Source of the DNA: Arcobacter sp. EP1
Lineage (GTDB): Bacteria; Campylobacterota; Campylobacteria; Campylobacterales; Arcobacteraceae
Direction of reading: 5' to 3'
Length of the DNA stretch: 64,000 nucleotides
Assembly (NCBI GenBank): GCA_001655195.1
Contig: LPNY01000139.1
Span: 64,516-128,515 of the forward strand
Shown piece by piece: positions 34,942 to 43,074 of this stretch. The stretch's first letter is position 1. Each line of letters begins with the position of its first letter. The notes beneath the pieces were generated by a model. The model ran no database searches. It saw only the letters and a program-made list of their open reading frames with translations, and was not told the origin of the DNA. A program made the position numbers and the translations under genes.

Positions 34942-35808
34942 ATGGATTTAAAAAACCTATTTAGTAAAATCAGCTTTGATAAAAAAGAGCAACCTACAAA
35001 AAAAGATGCTCCAAGTCATTGGATTAAGTGTCCTGAGTGTAGTTCACTAATGTTTTTTAAAGAGGTAGAAGTTCAACATAATATTTGTCCTAAATGTAAT
35101 TTTCATATGAGAATTGGGGCAAAAAGAAGAATTGAAATTCTGTGTGATGAAAACTCGTTTGTTGAGTATGACGCAGATTTAAAACCAACTGATCCACTTA
35201 ATTTTGTTGATAAAAAATCGTACAAAAAAAGATTGGATGAAGCTTTAACTAAGACAGGTAAAACTTCTTCCGTTGTAAGTGGAGAGTGTACAATCAATGG
35301 TATAGCTGTTCAAATGGCAATATTTGATTTCTCTTTTATGGGAGGAAGTTTAGGTTCTGTTGAAGGGGAAAAAATTGTACGTTGCGTTAACCGAGCTATT
35401 GAAAAACGACAAGGTGTTATCGTTGTTTCTGCCTCAGGTGGTGCGCGAATGCAAGAGTCAACTTTTGCATTAATGCAAATGGCAAAAACATCTGCTGCAT
35501 TAAAGAAAATGGATGAACAAGGTTTACCTTATATCTCTGTATTAACAGATCCAACCATGGGTGGTGTTTCCGCATCATTTGCGATGTTAGGTGATATTAT
35601 TATGGCAGAACCTGGTGCTCTCATTGGATTTGCCGGGCAACGAGTTATTAAACAAACCATTGGTGCAGATTTACCAGAAGGTTTCCAACGAGCAGAATTC
35701 TTGCTTGAAAAAGGTTCTATTGATATGGTAGTAAATCGTAGTGAAATGAAAAAAACACTTTCGGATTTATTGGTTATGTTTAATAGTAATTGTGAACAAG
35801 TGAGCTAA
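34942..35808 (+). CDS. accD: acetyl-CoA carboxylase carboxyltransferase subunit β
   Basis: 288 residues. N-terminal four-cysteine zinc ribbon (KCPECSS and NICPKCNFH, about residues 30-55) followed by the carboxyltransferase domain with SASGGARMQES, PTMGGVSASFAMLGD and the GFAGQRVI oxyanion region. With AccA it transfers CO2 from biotin to acetyl-CoA, the first step of fatty acid synthesis. The next gene's ATG overlaps its TAA (TAATG), so translation is coupled. Confidence 0.97.
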   Translation: MDLKNLFSKISFDKKEQPTKKDAPSHWIKCPECSSLMFFKEVEVQHNICPKCNFHMRIGAKRRIEILCDENSFVEYDADLKPTDPLNFVDKKSYKKRLDEALTKTGKTSSVVSGECTINGIAVQMAIFDFSFMGGSLGSVEGEKIVRCVNRAIEKRQGVIVVSASGGARMQESTFALMQMAKTSAALKKMDEQGLPYISVLTDPTMGGVSASFAMLGDIIMAEPGALIGFAGQRVIKQTIGADLPEGFQRAEFLLEKGSIDMVVNRSEMKKTLSDLLVMFNSNCEQVS

Positions 35809-36419
35809 TGACGCCTTCTTTTACTAAAGCTTTTGGAGAAAACCCAAAAGCTTTTAGCAATACAATTTATGCTTTATGTGATTTTGAGACACTTCAAAAA
35901 AAATCAATTTCTCTAGAAGAGTTTGTAAAACTAGCAAAAAAACACCAAGTAAAATTGGTGCAATATCGAGATAAAGTCTCTATCTTAGAAAAACAAGAAC
36001 AAAATCTCAAATATTTAAAAGAGCAGTTACAAATTCCATTAATTATTAATGATAAAGTTGAGTTAATTGATTATGCTGATGGATTACATGTTGGACAAGA
36101 TGATTTAGAAAAGATTAATACAAATAAACAATTTGCTATTAAATTATTGCGCAAGAAAATAGGAAATAAGCTTTTAGGGTTGTCAACCCATAATGAGATT
36201 GAAATTTTAGAGGCTAATGAACTTGATTTAGATATGATTGGACTTGGGGCATATCGTAGTACGGCAACAAAAGATGTTGACAGTTTATTGGGTGAAAAAC
36301 TTGCTTATTTAGCACGAATATCAAAACATCCAGTATGTGCTATAGGTGGAGTTAAAAAAAGTGATTATATTGAAAACGTTACATTTAAAGTAATTGGCAG
36401 TGATTTATATGTGGATTAA
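35808..36419 (+). CDS. thiamine phosphate synthase-like protein
   Basis: 203 residues with a ThiE-like TIM barrel: LVQYRDKV (the R/K diphosphate-binding segment), PLIINDKVELIDYADGLHVGQDD, LGLSTHNEIEIL and DMIGLGAYRSTATK. ThiE joins HMP-diphosphate and thiazole phosphate. It is somewhat divergent, so it may be the Campylobacterota-type ThiE or a TenI-like relative. Translationally coupled to accD and followed 8 bp later by rlmH. Confidence 0.82.
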   Translation: MTPSFTKAFGENPKAFSNTIYALCDFETLQKKSISLEEFVKLAKKHQVKLVQYRDKVSILEKQEQNLKYLKEQLQIPLIINDKVELIDYADGLHVGQDDLEKINTNKQFAIKLLRKKIGNKLLGLSTHNEIEILEANELDLDMIGLGAYRSTATKDVDSLLGEKLAYLARISKHPVCAIGGVKKSDYIENVTFKVIGSDLYVD

Positions 36420-36427
36420 ATGTCGTA

Positions 36428-36889
36428 ATGTATAAAATCAATATTTACCAAATAGCAAAAAATAGTCATGATGATTTTGAACCTATTATAAAAGAGTTTA
36501 TAAAAATGTCATCTAAATATGCTAAGGTAGAACTACACAATCTTTTTAATAAAAAAATTGCAAAAGCACAAACTATTAGTGATAATGATGCAAAAAAATC
36601 TTATAGTGAAGTTTTTGAGCCCCATTTGGGGAGTGGTTTTAATATTGCTTTAGATGTTTTGGGAAAAAAACTTGATAGTTTTAAATTTGCTAAAATGTTA
36701 GAAAACCATATGACGATTAATTTTTTTATTGGTGGTGCATATGGCTTTGAAGAGGCATTTTTAAGGCAATGTGACAAAAAAATTAGTTTAAGTGATTTAA
36801 CAATTGCACATAAAATTGCAAATATTGTTTTGCTTGAACAAGTTTTTAGAAGTTTATGTATAATTAATAATCACCCATATCATAAATAA
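36428..36889 (+). CDS. rlmH: 23S rRNA (pseudouridine1915-N3)-methyltransferase RlmH
   Basis: 153 residues of the SPOUT family. The knot region carries NFFIGGAYGFEEAFL (usual form FVIGGP.G) and the C-terminal segment KISLSDLTIAHKIANIVLLEQVFRSLCIINNHPYHK conserves the YH..H/YHK end that forms the active site with SAM. Modifies helix 69 of 23S rRNA. Normal length. Part of the accD transcript by spacing. Confidence 0.92.
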   Translation: MYKINIYQIAKNSHDDFEPIIKEFIKMSSKYAKVELHNLFNKKIAKAQTISDNDAKKSYSEVFEPHLGSGFNIALDVLGKKLDSFKFAKMLENHMTINFFIGGAYGFEEAFLRQCDKKISLSDLTIAHKIANIVLLEQVFRSLCIINNHPYHK

Positions 36890-36939
36890 TTTAGCAGTTT
36901 TTTTGTATAATTGTCAAATTTTTTTTAAAAAGGTATAAT

Positions 36940-37290
36940 GTGGCTAATACGAAACAAATAGAAGAGTTGAAGCAAACACTTCTAGAGAGAAAAGAATTAA
37001 TTGAACGTAATATTCAAGGAAGTCGAGATAGTATTGATTCTTTGAAGAACTCTGAGTGTAATGACGAATATGATTACGCAGAAGTATCAAGTGATAGCTT
37101 TAAAGAGGGAATTATTGCAAATCAACAAATTAAAGAGTTAGAAGAGATTGAGGACGCACTTAAGCGAATCGAAAAAGGTACTTATGGTACGTGTGAAATG
37201 TGTGATGAACAAATTGCACTGGGTCGATTAAGAGCAAAACCATTTGCAAAATTTTGTACACCTTGTAGAGAGATTTACGAGGCTGAGTAG
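36940..37290 (+). CDS. DksA/TraR-type zinc-finger protein
   Basis: 116 residues. A coiled-coil N-terminal half (ERKELIERNIQGSRDSIDS) is followed by the C4 zinc finger C-E-M-C ... C-T-P-C near residues 86-110 (YGTCEMCDEQI, FCTPCREIYE). DksA-type proteins bind the RNA polymerase secondary channel and act with ppGpp. GTG start at 36940 with AAGG 7 nt upstream; an out-of-frame ATG two bases before leads to an early stop. Confidence 0.9.
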   Translation: MANTKQIEELKQTLLERKELIERNIQGSRDSIDSLKNSECNDEYDYAEVSSDSFKEGIIANQQIKELEEIEDALKRIEKGTYGTCEMCDEQIALGRLRAKPFAKFCTPCREIYEAE

Positions 37291-37308
37291 TATATAAAGG
37301 ATATTTTT

Positions 37309-38328
37309 ATGGGACTTAAGAAGTATATGTTTTTTTCAGTAGTCTTTCTTGCCGTTGTGGGCGTTTACGCGTTCTTATCGGTACAAGGCGAACATACAGT
37401 AAACATTGAGATGTTGAAGTTAAATGTAACATTGCCAATTGCTGCATGGGTTATTTTACCAGCGGCTGTGATTGTAATTGCAACAGTATTACATATTTTA
37501 TTTTATGGTTTTAGAAACTATTTACAAACACGAGCAATTGAAAAAGACGAAGAGAGTTTACTAACTGTTATTAAAGATACACTTCTTGAAAATAATAGTA
37601 ATAGAAATTTTAAAATGAAAGAGTTAAAAGAGATAGCAAATATTCTTTCTCAAATGAAATTAAGTTCCAAAGTTGAAAAATTTGATTCATCTAATAATGA
37701 TATCAACCATATTATTACAACTATCAATGAGATTGAAGATGGTAACTACATCTATGACAAATCACTGAAGTTTAATAAAACAGGTACAATTGCTACAAAA
37801 AATTTAGAAAACAGAATCAACACAGATGTCGATTTTGCGATGGATGTTATCAAAAAACAGGATACTTATTCTAAAGAGAATGTTAAATTAGCATTTTTAA
37901 AAGTTGTTGAAGATAAGTCAATGACAACAATTAAAAAACTATTAGAGAACATTGAACTTGACAAAGAGATGCTCGTTGCACTTTTAGATAAAGATTCAAA
38001 AAACAGTGATTTTGCGTTAAATGAAGAAGATTTAATTAAATATATTAAAACTGTAGACTTCGATAAAGAAGATTACATTAATTTAGTAAAAACGTATAAA
38101 TCATCAATGCAACCTGATAGTCTAATGAATTTATGTGAAACACTTTCAAATGATAAAGAAGAAGCAATGGATGCATATTTCTATGCACTATTTGAATTTG
38201 AGATGATTGACAAAATTAGAGAATTACTAAATGCTTACGGTGCGCATGAATTTACAGCTTACCGAGCACTAATCGATTTAAAAGATAACGGACGAAACTA
38301 CACGGTTGACTCACTTAGCTACAAATAA
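37309..38328 (+). CDS. conserved-looking two-TM membrane protein of unknown function
   Basis: 339 residues. Two N-terminal membrane segments (about 6-23 and 45-68) are followed by a large soluble, Lys/Asp/Glu-rich helical domain (about 75-339) with repeated acidic helices. The soluble part would face the cytoplasm. No catalytic motif is visible. It lies between dksA-like and dusB at 18 and 13 bp, so it is in the same operon. I do not recognise the family. Confidence 0.75.
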   Translation: MGLKKYMFFSVVFLAVVGVYAFLSVQGEHTVNIEMLKLNVTLPIAAWVILPAAVIVIATVLHILFYGFRNYLQTRAIEKDEESLLTVIKDTLLENNSNRNFKMKELKEIANILSQMKLSSKVEKFDSSNNDINHIITTINEIEDGNYIYDKSLKFNKTGTIATKNLENRINTDVDFAMDVIKKQDTYSKENVKLAFLKVVEDKSMTTIKKLLENIELDKEMLVALLDKDSKNSDFALNEEDLIKYIKTVDFDKEDYINLVKTYKSSMQPDSLMNLCETLSNDKEEAMDAYFYALFEFEMIDKIRELLNAYGAHEFTAYRALIDLKDNGRNYTVDSLSYK

Positions 38329-38341
38329 CGAATAGACTTAA

Positions 38342-39292
38342 ATGAATAAATTAGACTTTTCAAAACCACTAGTGGTGTTAGCACCACTAGCAGGTTATAC
38401 AGACCTTCCTTTCCGTAGTGTTGTTAAAAAATTTGGTGCTGATTTAACCATATCAGAGATGATTAGTTCCAATGCACTTGTTTACAACTCTGCAAAAACT
38501 TTTAAAATGTTAGAAAAAGCACCAAGTGAAGATCCCTATTTTGTGCAGATTGCTGGAAATAAACCAGAACTTGTTCGTGATGCTGTTGAAATATTAAATG
38601 ATATTGAAGGCATTGATGGTATTGATTTAAACTGTGGTTGTCCCGCACCAAAAGTATTTAACCACGGTTCTGGTTCAAATCTTTTAGGGGATTTGAAAAA
38701 ACTTGAAGCAATTTTAAGTACCGTACAAAAATATAATAAAAAACAGTATACCAGTGCCAAGGTACGAATAGGTGTTAACGAAAAAATACCTGTTGAAATT
38801 GGAAAAGTAGTTGAGGCTTGTGGTGTTGATTTTGTATCAGTACATGGTCGAACACGTGCAGGAGCCTATAAAGCACCTGTAGATTATGATGCAATTAAAG
38901 CACTAAAAGAGGCGGTTAATATTCCCGTTATTGCTAATGGTGATATTAAAGATTATGCTAAAGCCAAAGAAGTTTTAGAATACACAAAAGCTGATGGGGT
39001 AATGATTGGTAGAGGGGCAATTGGAAAACCTTGGGTTTTTTATCAAATTAAACATGGTATTGAAGATATTGATGAAGAGTTAAAACAAAAGATTATTTTA
39101 GAACATTTTGATTCAGTACTTGATTTTCATGGAATTCATGGTGCTGTAATGTTTAGAAAATTGTTACACTCTTATTCAAAGGGCTACAAAGGTGCTGCAG
39201 AGTTTCGAGATATTATCAATACAATTACTGACAAAGATATCATGCGAGATATGATTGAGTCTTTTTTTACTGAAAACAATCTACAAAAATAA
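38342..39292 (+). CDS. dusB: tRNA-dihydrouridine synthase
   Basis: 316 residues, FMN-dependent TIM-barrel enzyme reducing uridine in tRNA. Motifs: LAPLAGYTDLPFR, DLNCGCPAPKV with the catalytic Cys near residue 100, VSVHGRTRAGAY, and IANGDI...MIGRGAIGKPW. The DusB subfamily is suggested by the CGCPAPKV sequence and by being the usual single Dus in this phylum; subfamily call is moderate. Confidence 0.92.
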   Translation: MNKLDFSKPLVVLAPLAGYTDLPFRSVVKKFGADLTISEMISSNALVYNSAKTFKMLEKAPSEDPYFVQIAGNKPELVRDAVEILNDIEGIDGIDLNCGCPAPKVFNHGSGSNLLGDLKKLEAILSTVQKYNKKQYTSAKVRIGVNEKIPVEIGKVVEACGVDFVSVHGRTRAGAYKAPVDYDAIKALKEAVNIPVIANGDIKDYAKAKEVLEYTKADGVMIGRGAIGKPWVFYQIKHGIEDIDEELKQKIILEHFDSVLDFHGIHGAVMFRKLLHSYSKGYKGAAEFRDIINTITDKDIMRDMIESFFTENNLQK

Positions 39293-39359
39293 ATAACACT
39301 TATACTTCATTTTGTATTAATATTTTTTAGATAAAATGAAGCTTTATTAAAGGAAATGA

Positions 39360-40175
39360 TTGGAAGATTACTATTACGAATTAGAAGTAACCCCATCAGA
39401 TAATATTGAAATATTTACTGATCTTGTGACAACTTTAACTCAAAATGCCATAGAAGAGTGCCAGAACTCTGTTATTGCACGCAGTGTTGAGGATTTAGCT
39501 GATGTAGAGTTTGGGATACAGCAGTTTGCACAAGCTGTTAATATCTCTTGTGAAACAAAGTTAAGTAAAAAACGAAATGAAGATTGGATTGCACAGTATC
39601 AAAAGTCTGTGAAATCAATTGAAGTAGGTAAGTTTTATGTGCGACCGTCATGGGAAGAAGCACGGGAAAATGCAATTGATTTGATCATTGATCCAGCACT
39701 TTCATTTGGTTCAGGACACCATGAAACAACAAATACGTGTTTACAAGCAATTTCTCAGTATGTAAAAGAGAATAATGATGTTATTGATGTGGGATGTGGT
39801 AGCGGTATTCTTGGAATTGCAGCAAGCAAACTACAAGCAAATGTTGATATCTGTGATACGGATGAAGTCTGTATTAAAGATAGTAAAGTTAACTTTTCAC
39901 TAAACAAAACAGAATATAAAGATGCATGGGTAGGAAGCGCATTAAAAGCAGATAAAGCTTATGATGTGGTCATTGCCAATATTGTTGCAGACGTATTAGT
40001 GATTATTTCTAATGATTTAAAAAAATGCTTAAAACCGCAAGGTATATTAATCCTATCAGGGATATTAGATAAGCATTTAAATAGAGTGCTAAAAAAATTT
40101 GATAATTTAACAACAGTCGAGATAATTGAAAAAAATGAATGGCGAACTGTTGTAGTAAAAAACGAAGGAGTTTAA
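39360..40175 (+). CDS. prmA: ribosomal protein L11 methyltransferase
   Basis: 271 residues. TTG start at 39360 with AAAGGAAA upstream. N-terminal substrate domain, then a class I methyltransferase domain: PALSFGSGHHETT, VIDVGCGSGILGIAASKL, VIANIVADVL, and the C-terminal EWRTVVVKN. Trimethylates L11. It directly precedes ftsH, the same order as in Campylobacter. Confidence 0.94.
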   Translation: MEDYYYELEVTPSDNIEIFTDLVTTLTQNAIEECQNSVIARSVEDLADVEFGIQQFAQAVNISCETKLSKKRNEDWIAQYQKSVKSIEVGKFYVRPSWEEARENAIDLIIDPALSFGSGHHETTNTCLQAISQYVKENNDVIDVGCGSGILGIAASKLQANVDICDTDEVCIKDSKVNFSLNKTEYKDAWVGSALKADKAYDVVIANIVADVLVIISNDLKKCLKPQGILILSGILDKHLNRVLKKFDNLTTVEIIEKNEWRTVVVKNEGV

Positions 40176-40179
40176 TTTG

Positions 40180-42246
40180 ATGAACAACAATCAAAATGAT
40201 AACAAAGATAATAACAACAATAATTTTTTTAATAATAACCCCCTACTAGTTTTCGTACTATTTTCAATAGTAACGATTATGGCTTTTAAAGCATTGTTTC
40301 CAGAAGAACAAGCAGGAATGGGTTCAAACTCATCTGTACAACCTTATGGAAAAAGTAAACATAAAACAGTTGCCTATTCTGAATTAAAGAAACTAATTAC
40401 AAGTGGAAAAATTGAATATGTAGGTATTGGAAATACACAAGTTAAAGCAGTTTCTAAAACAGGTACGGGTGAACTTATTACTTATACTGCACGACGAGTT
40501 ATACCTGATGATACGTTGATTCCTACATTAGAGAAAAATGGTATTAATTATGGTGGTGTAAGTGAAGAGAATATGTTAGCTGATATTCTTTTTGGTTGGG
40601 TTTTACCAATCTTTATCTTCTTTGCCATTTGGATGTTCTTAGCTAAACGTATGTCAAAGTCAATGGGAGGCGGAGGCGGAGGCCTTCTTGGAATTGGTTC
40701 ATCGAAAAAAATGATCAACTCTGAAAAACCAAATGTAACTTTTGATGATATGGCAGGAAATAAAGAAGCAAAAGAAGAGGTTCAAGAAGTTGTTGATTTT
40801 TTAAAAGATCCAGATAGATATGTAAAGTTAGGAGCGCAAATTCCTAAAGGTGTTTTATTAGTGGGACCTCCAGGAACAGGTAAAACACTTCTTGCAAAAG
40901 CAGTAGCTGGAGAAGCTAGTGTTGAATTTCTTTCTGTTTCAGGATCAGCTTTTATTGAAATGTTTGTTGGAGTTGGAGCAAGTAGAGTTCGAGACTTATT
41001 TGAACAAGCTAAAAAAGTAGCTCCTGCTATTATTTTTATTGATGAAATTGATGCTATTGGTAAAAGTAGAGCTAGTGGTGGTCCAATGGGCGGAAATGAT
41101 GAGCGAGAGCAAACATTAAACCAACTCTTAGCTGAGATGGATGGTTTCTCAACTGAACATGCCCCAGTTATTGTTTTAGCTGCTACAAATAGACCAGAAG
41201 TTCTTGACCCTGCACTTTTACGTCCAGGACGATTTGATAGACAAGTTCTTGTTGATAAACCTGACTTTGAAGGACGAAAAGAGATTTTAAATGTTCATAT
41301 CAAAGGGGTAGTATTAGGTAATGATGTTGACTTAGTGGAAGTTGCTCGAATGACAGCAGGACTTGCAGGAGCTGATTTAGCAAATATTATTAATGAAGCA
41401 GCACTGTTAGCAGGACGGGCAAAAAAAGATGAAGTAGCTTACGAAGACTTTAAAGAAGCGGTTGAGAGACAAATTGCTGGATTAGAGAAAAAATCACGAC
41501 GAATCTCACCAAAAGAGCGAAAAATCGTTGCTTATCATGAGTCTGGACATGCTGTTATTGCAGAGATTACTAAAGGTGCTAAAAAAGTTAATAAAGTATC
41601 AATTGTACCTCGTGGATTAGCTGCTTTAGGATATACATTAAATACACCAGAAGAGAATAAATACCTTATGCAAAAGCATGAACTCATTGCAGAAGTTGAC
41701 ACGCTTTTAGGTGGTCGAGCAGCAGAAGAAGTATTTATTGGTGAAATTAGTACCGGTGCTGGAAATGATTTGGAGCGAGCGACGGATATTATTAAATCAA
41801 TGGCTTCAATTTATGGAATGAGTGATGTAGCAGGATTGATGGTTTTAGAAAAACGACAAAATCAATTTTTAGGTGGGCAAACTACTAAAGATTTTTCTGA
41901 TGAGATGGCTAAAGATTTAGATAATCATATCAAGACAGTTTTAAATGATAGATATGCAAGTGTTTTAGCATCACTAGAAGAGCATAGGGATGCAATTGAA
42001 GAGATGACTGAAGAACTCTTAGAAATTGAAGTTATTTCAGGTGAGCGTGTGCGAGAGGTTATTAAAGCTCATGGTGGAGAGGTATTTGAAGAAGAAGATT
42101 TACATTCAGATGCAATCAGCGATAAAAAAGAAGAAGCACCTCAGGAAGAACCTAAAGAAGAAGAGAAGCGTGAAGTTGAAAATAACGAAAACACTGAAGA
42201 AGAAACTTTAGAAGAGAATAGTGACGAGAAGAATAATGATAAATAA
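40180..42246 (+). CDS. ftsH: ATP-dependent zinc metalloprotease FtsH
   Basis: 688 residues from the ATG at 40180, with AAGGAG 9 nt upstream. An Asn/Asp-rich N-terminus, membrane segments near 24-42 and 137-155, AAA+ domain with Walker A GPPGTGKT and Walker B IIFIDEID, the FVGVGASRVR pore loop, SRH region NRPEVLDPALLRPGRFD, and the protease site HESGH (HEXXH). The C-terminal tail (about 640-688) is an unusually long Glu/Lys-rich low-complexity stretch. Inner-membrane quality control and regulated proteolysis. Confidence 0.97.
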   Translation: MNNNQNDNKDNNNNNFFNNNPLLVFVLFSIVTIMAFKALFPEEQAGMGSNSSVQPYGKSKHKTVAYSELKKLITSGKIEYVGIGNTQVKAVSKTGTGELITYTARRVIPDDTLIPTLEKNGINYGGVSEENMLADILFGWVLPIFIFFAIWMFLAKRMSKSMGGGGGGLLGIGSSKKMINSEKPNVTFDDMAGNKEAKEEVQEVVDFLKDPDRYVKLGAQIPKGVLLVGPPGTGKTLLAKAVAGEASVEFLSVSGSAFIEMFVGVGASRVRDLFEQAKKVAPAIIFIDEIDAIGKSRASGGPMGGNDEREQTLNQLLAEMDGFSTEHAPVIVLAATNRPEVLDPALLRPGRFDRQVLVDKPDFEGRKEILNVHIKGVVLGNDVDLVEVARMTAGLAGADLANIINEAALLAGRAKKDEVAYEDFKEAVERQIAGLEKKSRRISPKERKIVAYHESGHAVIAEITKGAKKVNKVSIVPRGLAALGYTLNTPEENKYLMQKHELIAEVDTLLGGRAAEEVFIGEISTGAGNDLERATDIIKSMASIYGMSDVAGLMVLEKRQNQFLGGQTTKDFSDEMAKDLDNHIKTVLNDRYASVLASLEEHRDAIEEMTEELLEIEVISGERVREVIKAHGGEVFEEEDLHSDAISDKKEEAPQEEPKEEEKREVENNENTEEETLEENSDEKNNDK

Positions 42247-42817
42247 ATTGTTACTACAAGAGGGACAAAAGCAGGTTTTATATGCAGCTATTTTTACAAT
42301 AGTTACATTTTTATTTATTTGTAACTTTCTTGGATGGATTGCTCTGTTTGTTACAATTGCATTAGCTTATATTTATAGAAACAAAAATAAACCTTCTGTA
42401 ATTGTTAGTGATGTTGTCTCTCCCTGTAGTGGTAAAGTAACTGCTATTGATATTACAAATGACAAGAAGATTATTTATATTGACGTTTCATTATGTGATA
42501 TGCATATTTTACGTGCTCCAATCTCTGCATCTTTTAAGATAAGTGAAAACAGAAAAGGCTTAAATCTTGATAGTGATAGTTTTAGAGCAACGAAGTTAAA
42601 TCAAAGAGTAACATTGGATTTTGACAATATTGAAATCTCTTTATTATCAGGACGTTGTAATTTAAAGACTTCAATTCTAGAAGAACAAGAACTTTTAAAA
42701 GGCGATAAACTAGGTGTTTTCACTGCTGGAAAAATAAAAGTTACATTAGATAAAAACAATGTAATCAAAGTAAAAATTGGTCAAAAAATCCAAGCAGGTG
42801 TTACACCACTAGCATAG
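42236..42817 (+). CDS. phosphatidylserine decarboxylase-like membrane protein lacking the Gly-Ser cleavage site
   Basis: 193 residues from the ATG at 42236, overlapping ftsH by 11 bp. One or two N-terminal membrane segments (about 14-45), then a PSD-family β-rich domain with SPCSGKVTAID and VSLCDMHILRAPISA (family form HVNRAP). Active PSDs self-cleave at a Gly-Ser (LGST or FGS[RS]) to make the pyruvoyl group. Here the equivalent position reads VFTAGKIKV, with no Gly-Ser. It may therefore be catalytically inactive or have another role. A PSD-like gene follows ftsH in Campylobacter too, so the locus is conserved. Confidence 0.8.
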   Translation: MINKLLLQEGQKQVLYAAIFTIVTFLFICNFLGWIALFVTIALAYIYRNKNKPSVIVSDVVSPCSGKVTAIDITNDKKIIYIDVSLCDMHILRAPISASFKISENRKGLNLDSDSFRATKLNQRVTLDFDNIEISLLSGRCNLKTSILEEQELLKGDKLGVFTAGKIKVTLDKNNVIKVKIGQKIQAGVTPLA

Positions 42818-42827
42818 AACTTTATTG

Positions 42828-42860
42828 TAAAATCCCTTTAATTTGACAAAAGGGATTTTA
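42828..42860 (+). terminator. terminator after the PSD-like gene, nested with the leu promoter
   Basis: TAAAATCCCTTT (42828-42839) pairs with AAAGGGATTTTA (42849-42860). The TTGACA of the next promoter sits in its loop and the 3' arm fills that promoter's spacer. Confidence 0.75.
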
Positions 42861-42871
42861 TTCATTATAAT
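42843..42871 (+). promoter_or_regulatory. consensus σ70 promoter for the leucine leader
   Basis: TTGACA (42843-42848), 17-bp spacer, TATAAT (42866-42871): both hexamers match the consensus exactly. It drives the leader peptide at 42901 and presumably leuA. A second TATAAT-like -10 (near 43044-43049, AGATATAATACGC) lies closer to leuA. Confidence 0.8.
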
Positions 42872-42900
42872 TTCACACTACAAATTTATAGGAGAGTATC

Positions 42901-42978
42901 ATGAAAATTTTTGATTTTTTTAACAACCATTTCATCAAAAGTGTAAACACTCTTCTGCTGCAACTCAAATCACTCTAA
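42901..42978 (+). CDS. leucine-rich leader peptide (25 aa) upstream of leuA
   Basis: A 25-codon ORF with a good site (ATAGGAGAG, 5-6 nt before the ATG). Its C-terminal end reads NTLLLQLKSL: five leucines in eight codons. They are encoded by CTT, CTG, CTG, CTC, CTC, whereas the genes around use mainly TTA. Leader peptides loaded with scarce codons for the end-product amino acid are the hallmark of attenuation control. About 95 bp separate its stop from leuA. A run CTTTTTTTATTAAAAAAAAG at about 43023-43042 can form a hairpin that might be the attenuator, although it is A/U-only and also lies next to a second -10 box. Confidence 0.72.
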   Translation: MKIFDFFNNHFIKSVNTLLLQLKSL

Positions 42979-43074
42979 TATTTAATCATAAATATACAAT
43001 CAAAATAACAATTTAAGTTTTTCTTTTTTTATTAAAAAAAAGATATAATACGCACAATTTACAAAGGCCAAAAA

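Noticed and set aside
39315..39350. CTTCATTTT/AAAATGAAG inverted repeat before prmA as a terminator or operator
   Set aside because: The loop is about 20 nt, the stem is A/T-only and there is no U-tract; it may be chance in A+T-rich DNA.
42026..42211. Lys-rich 61-codon ORF inside the ftsH 3' end
   Set aside because: Frame shadow of the Glu-rich tail of FtsH; no start signals.
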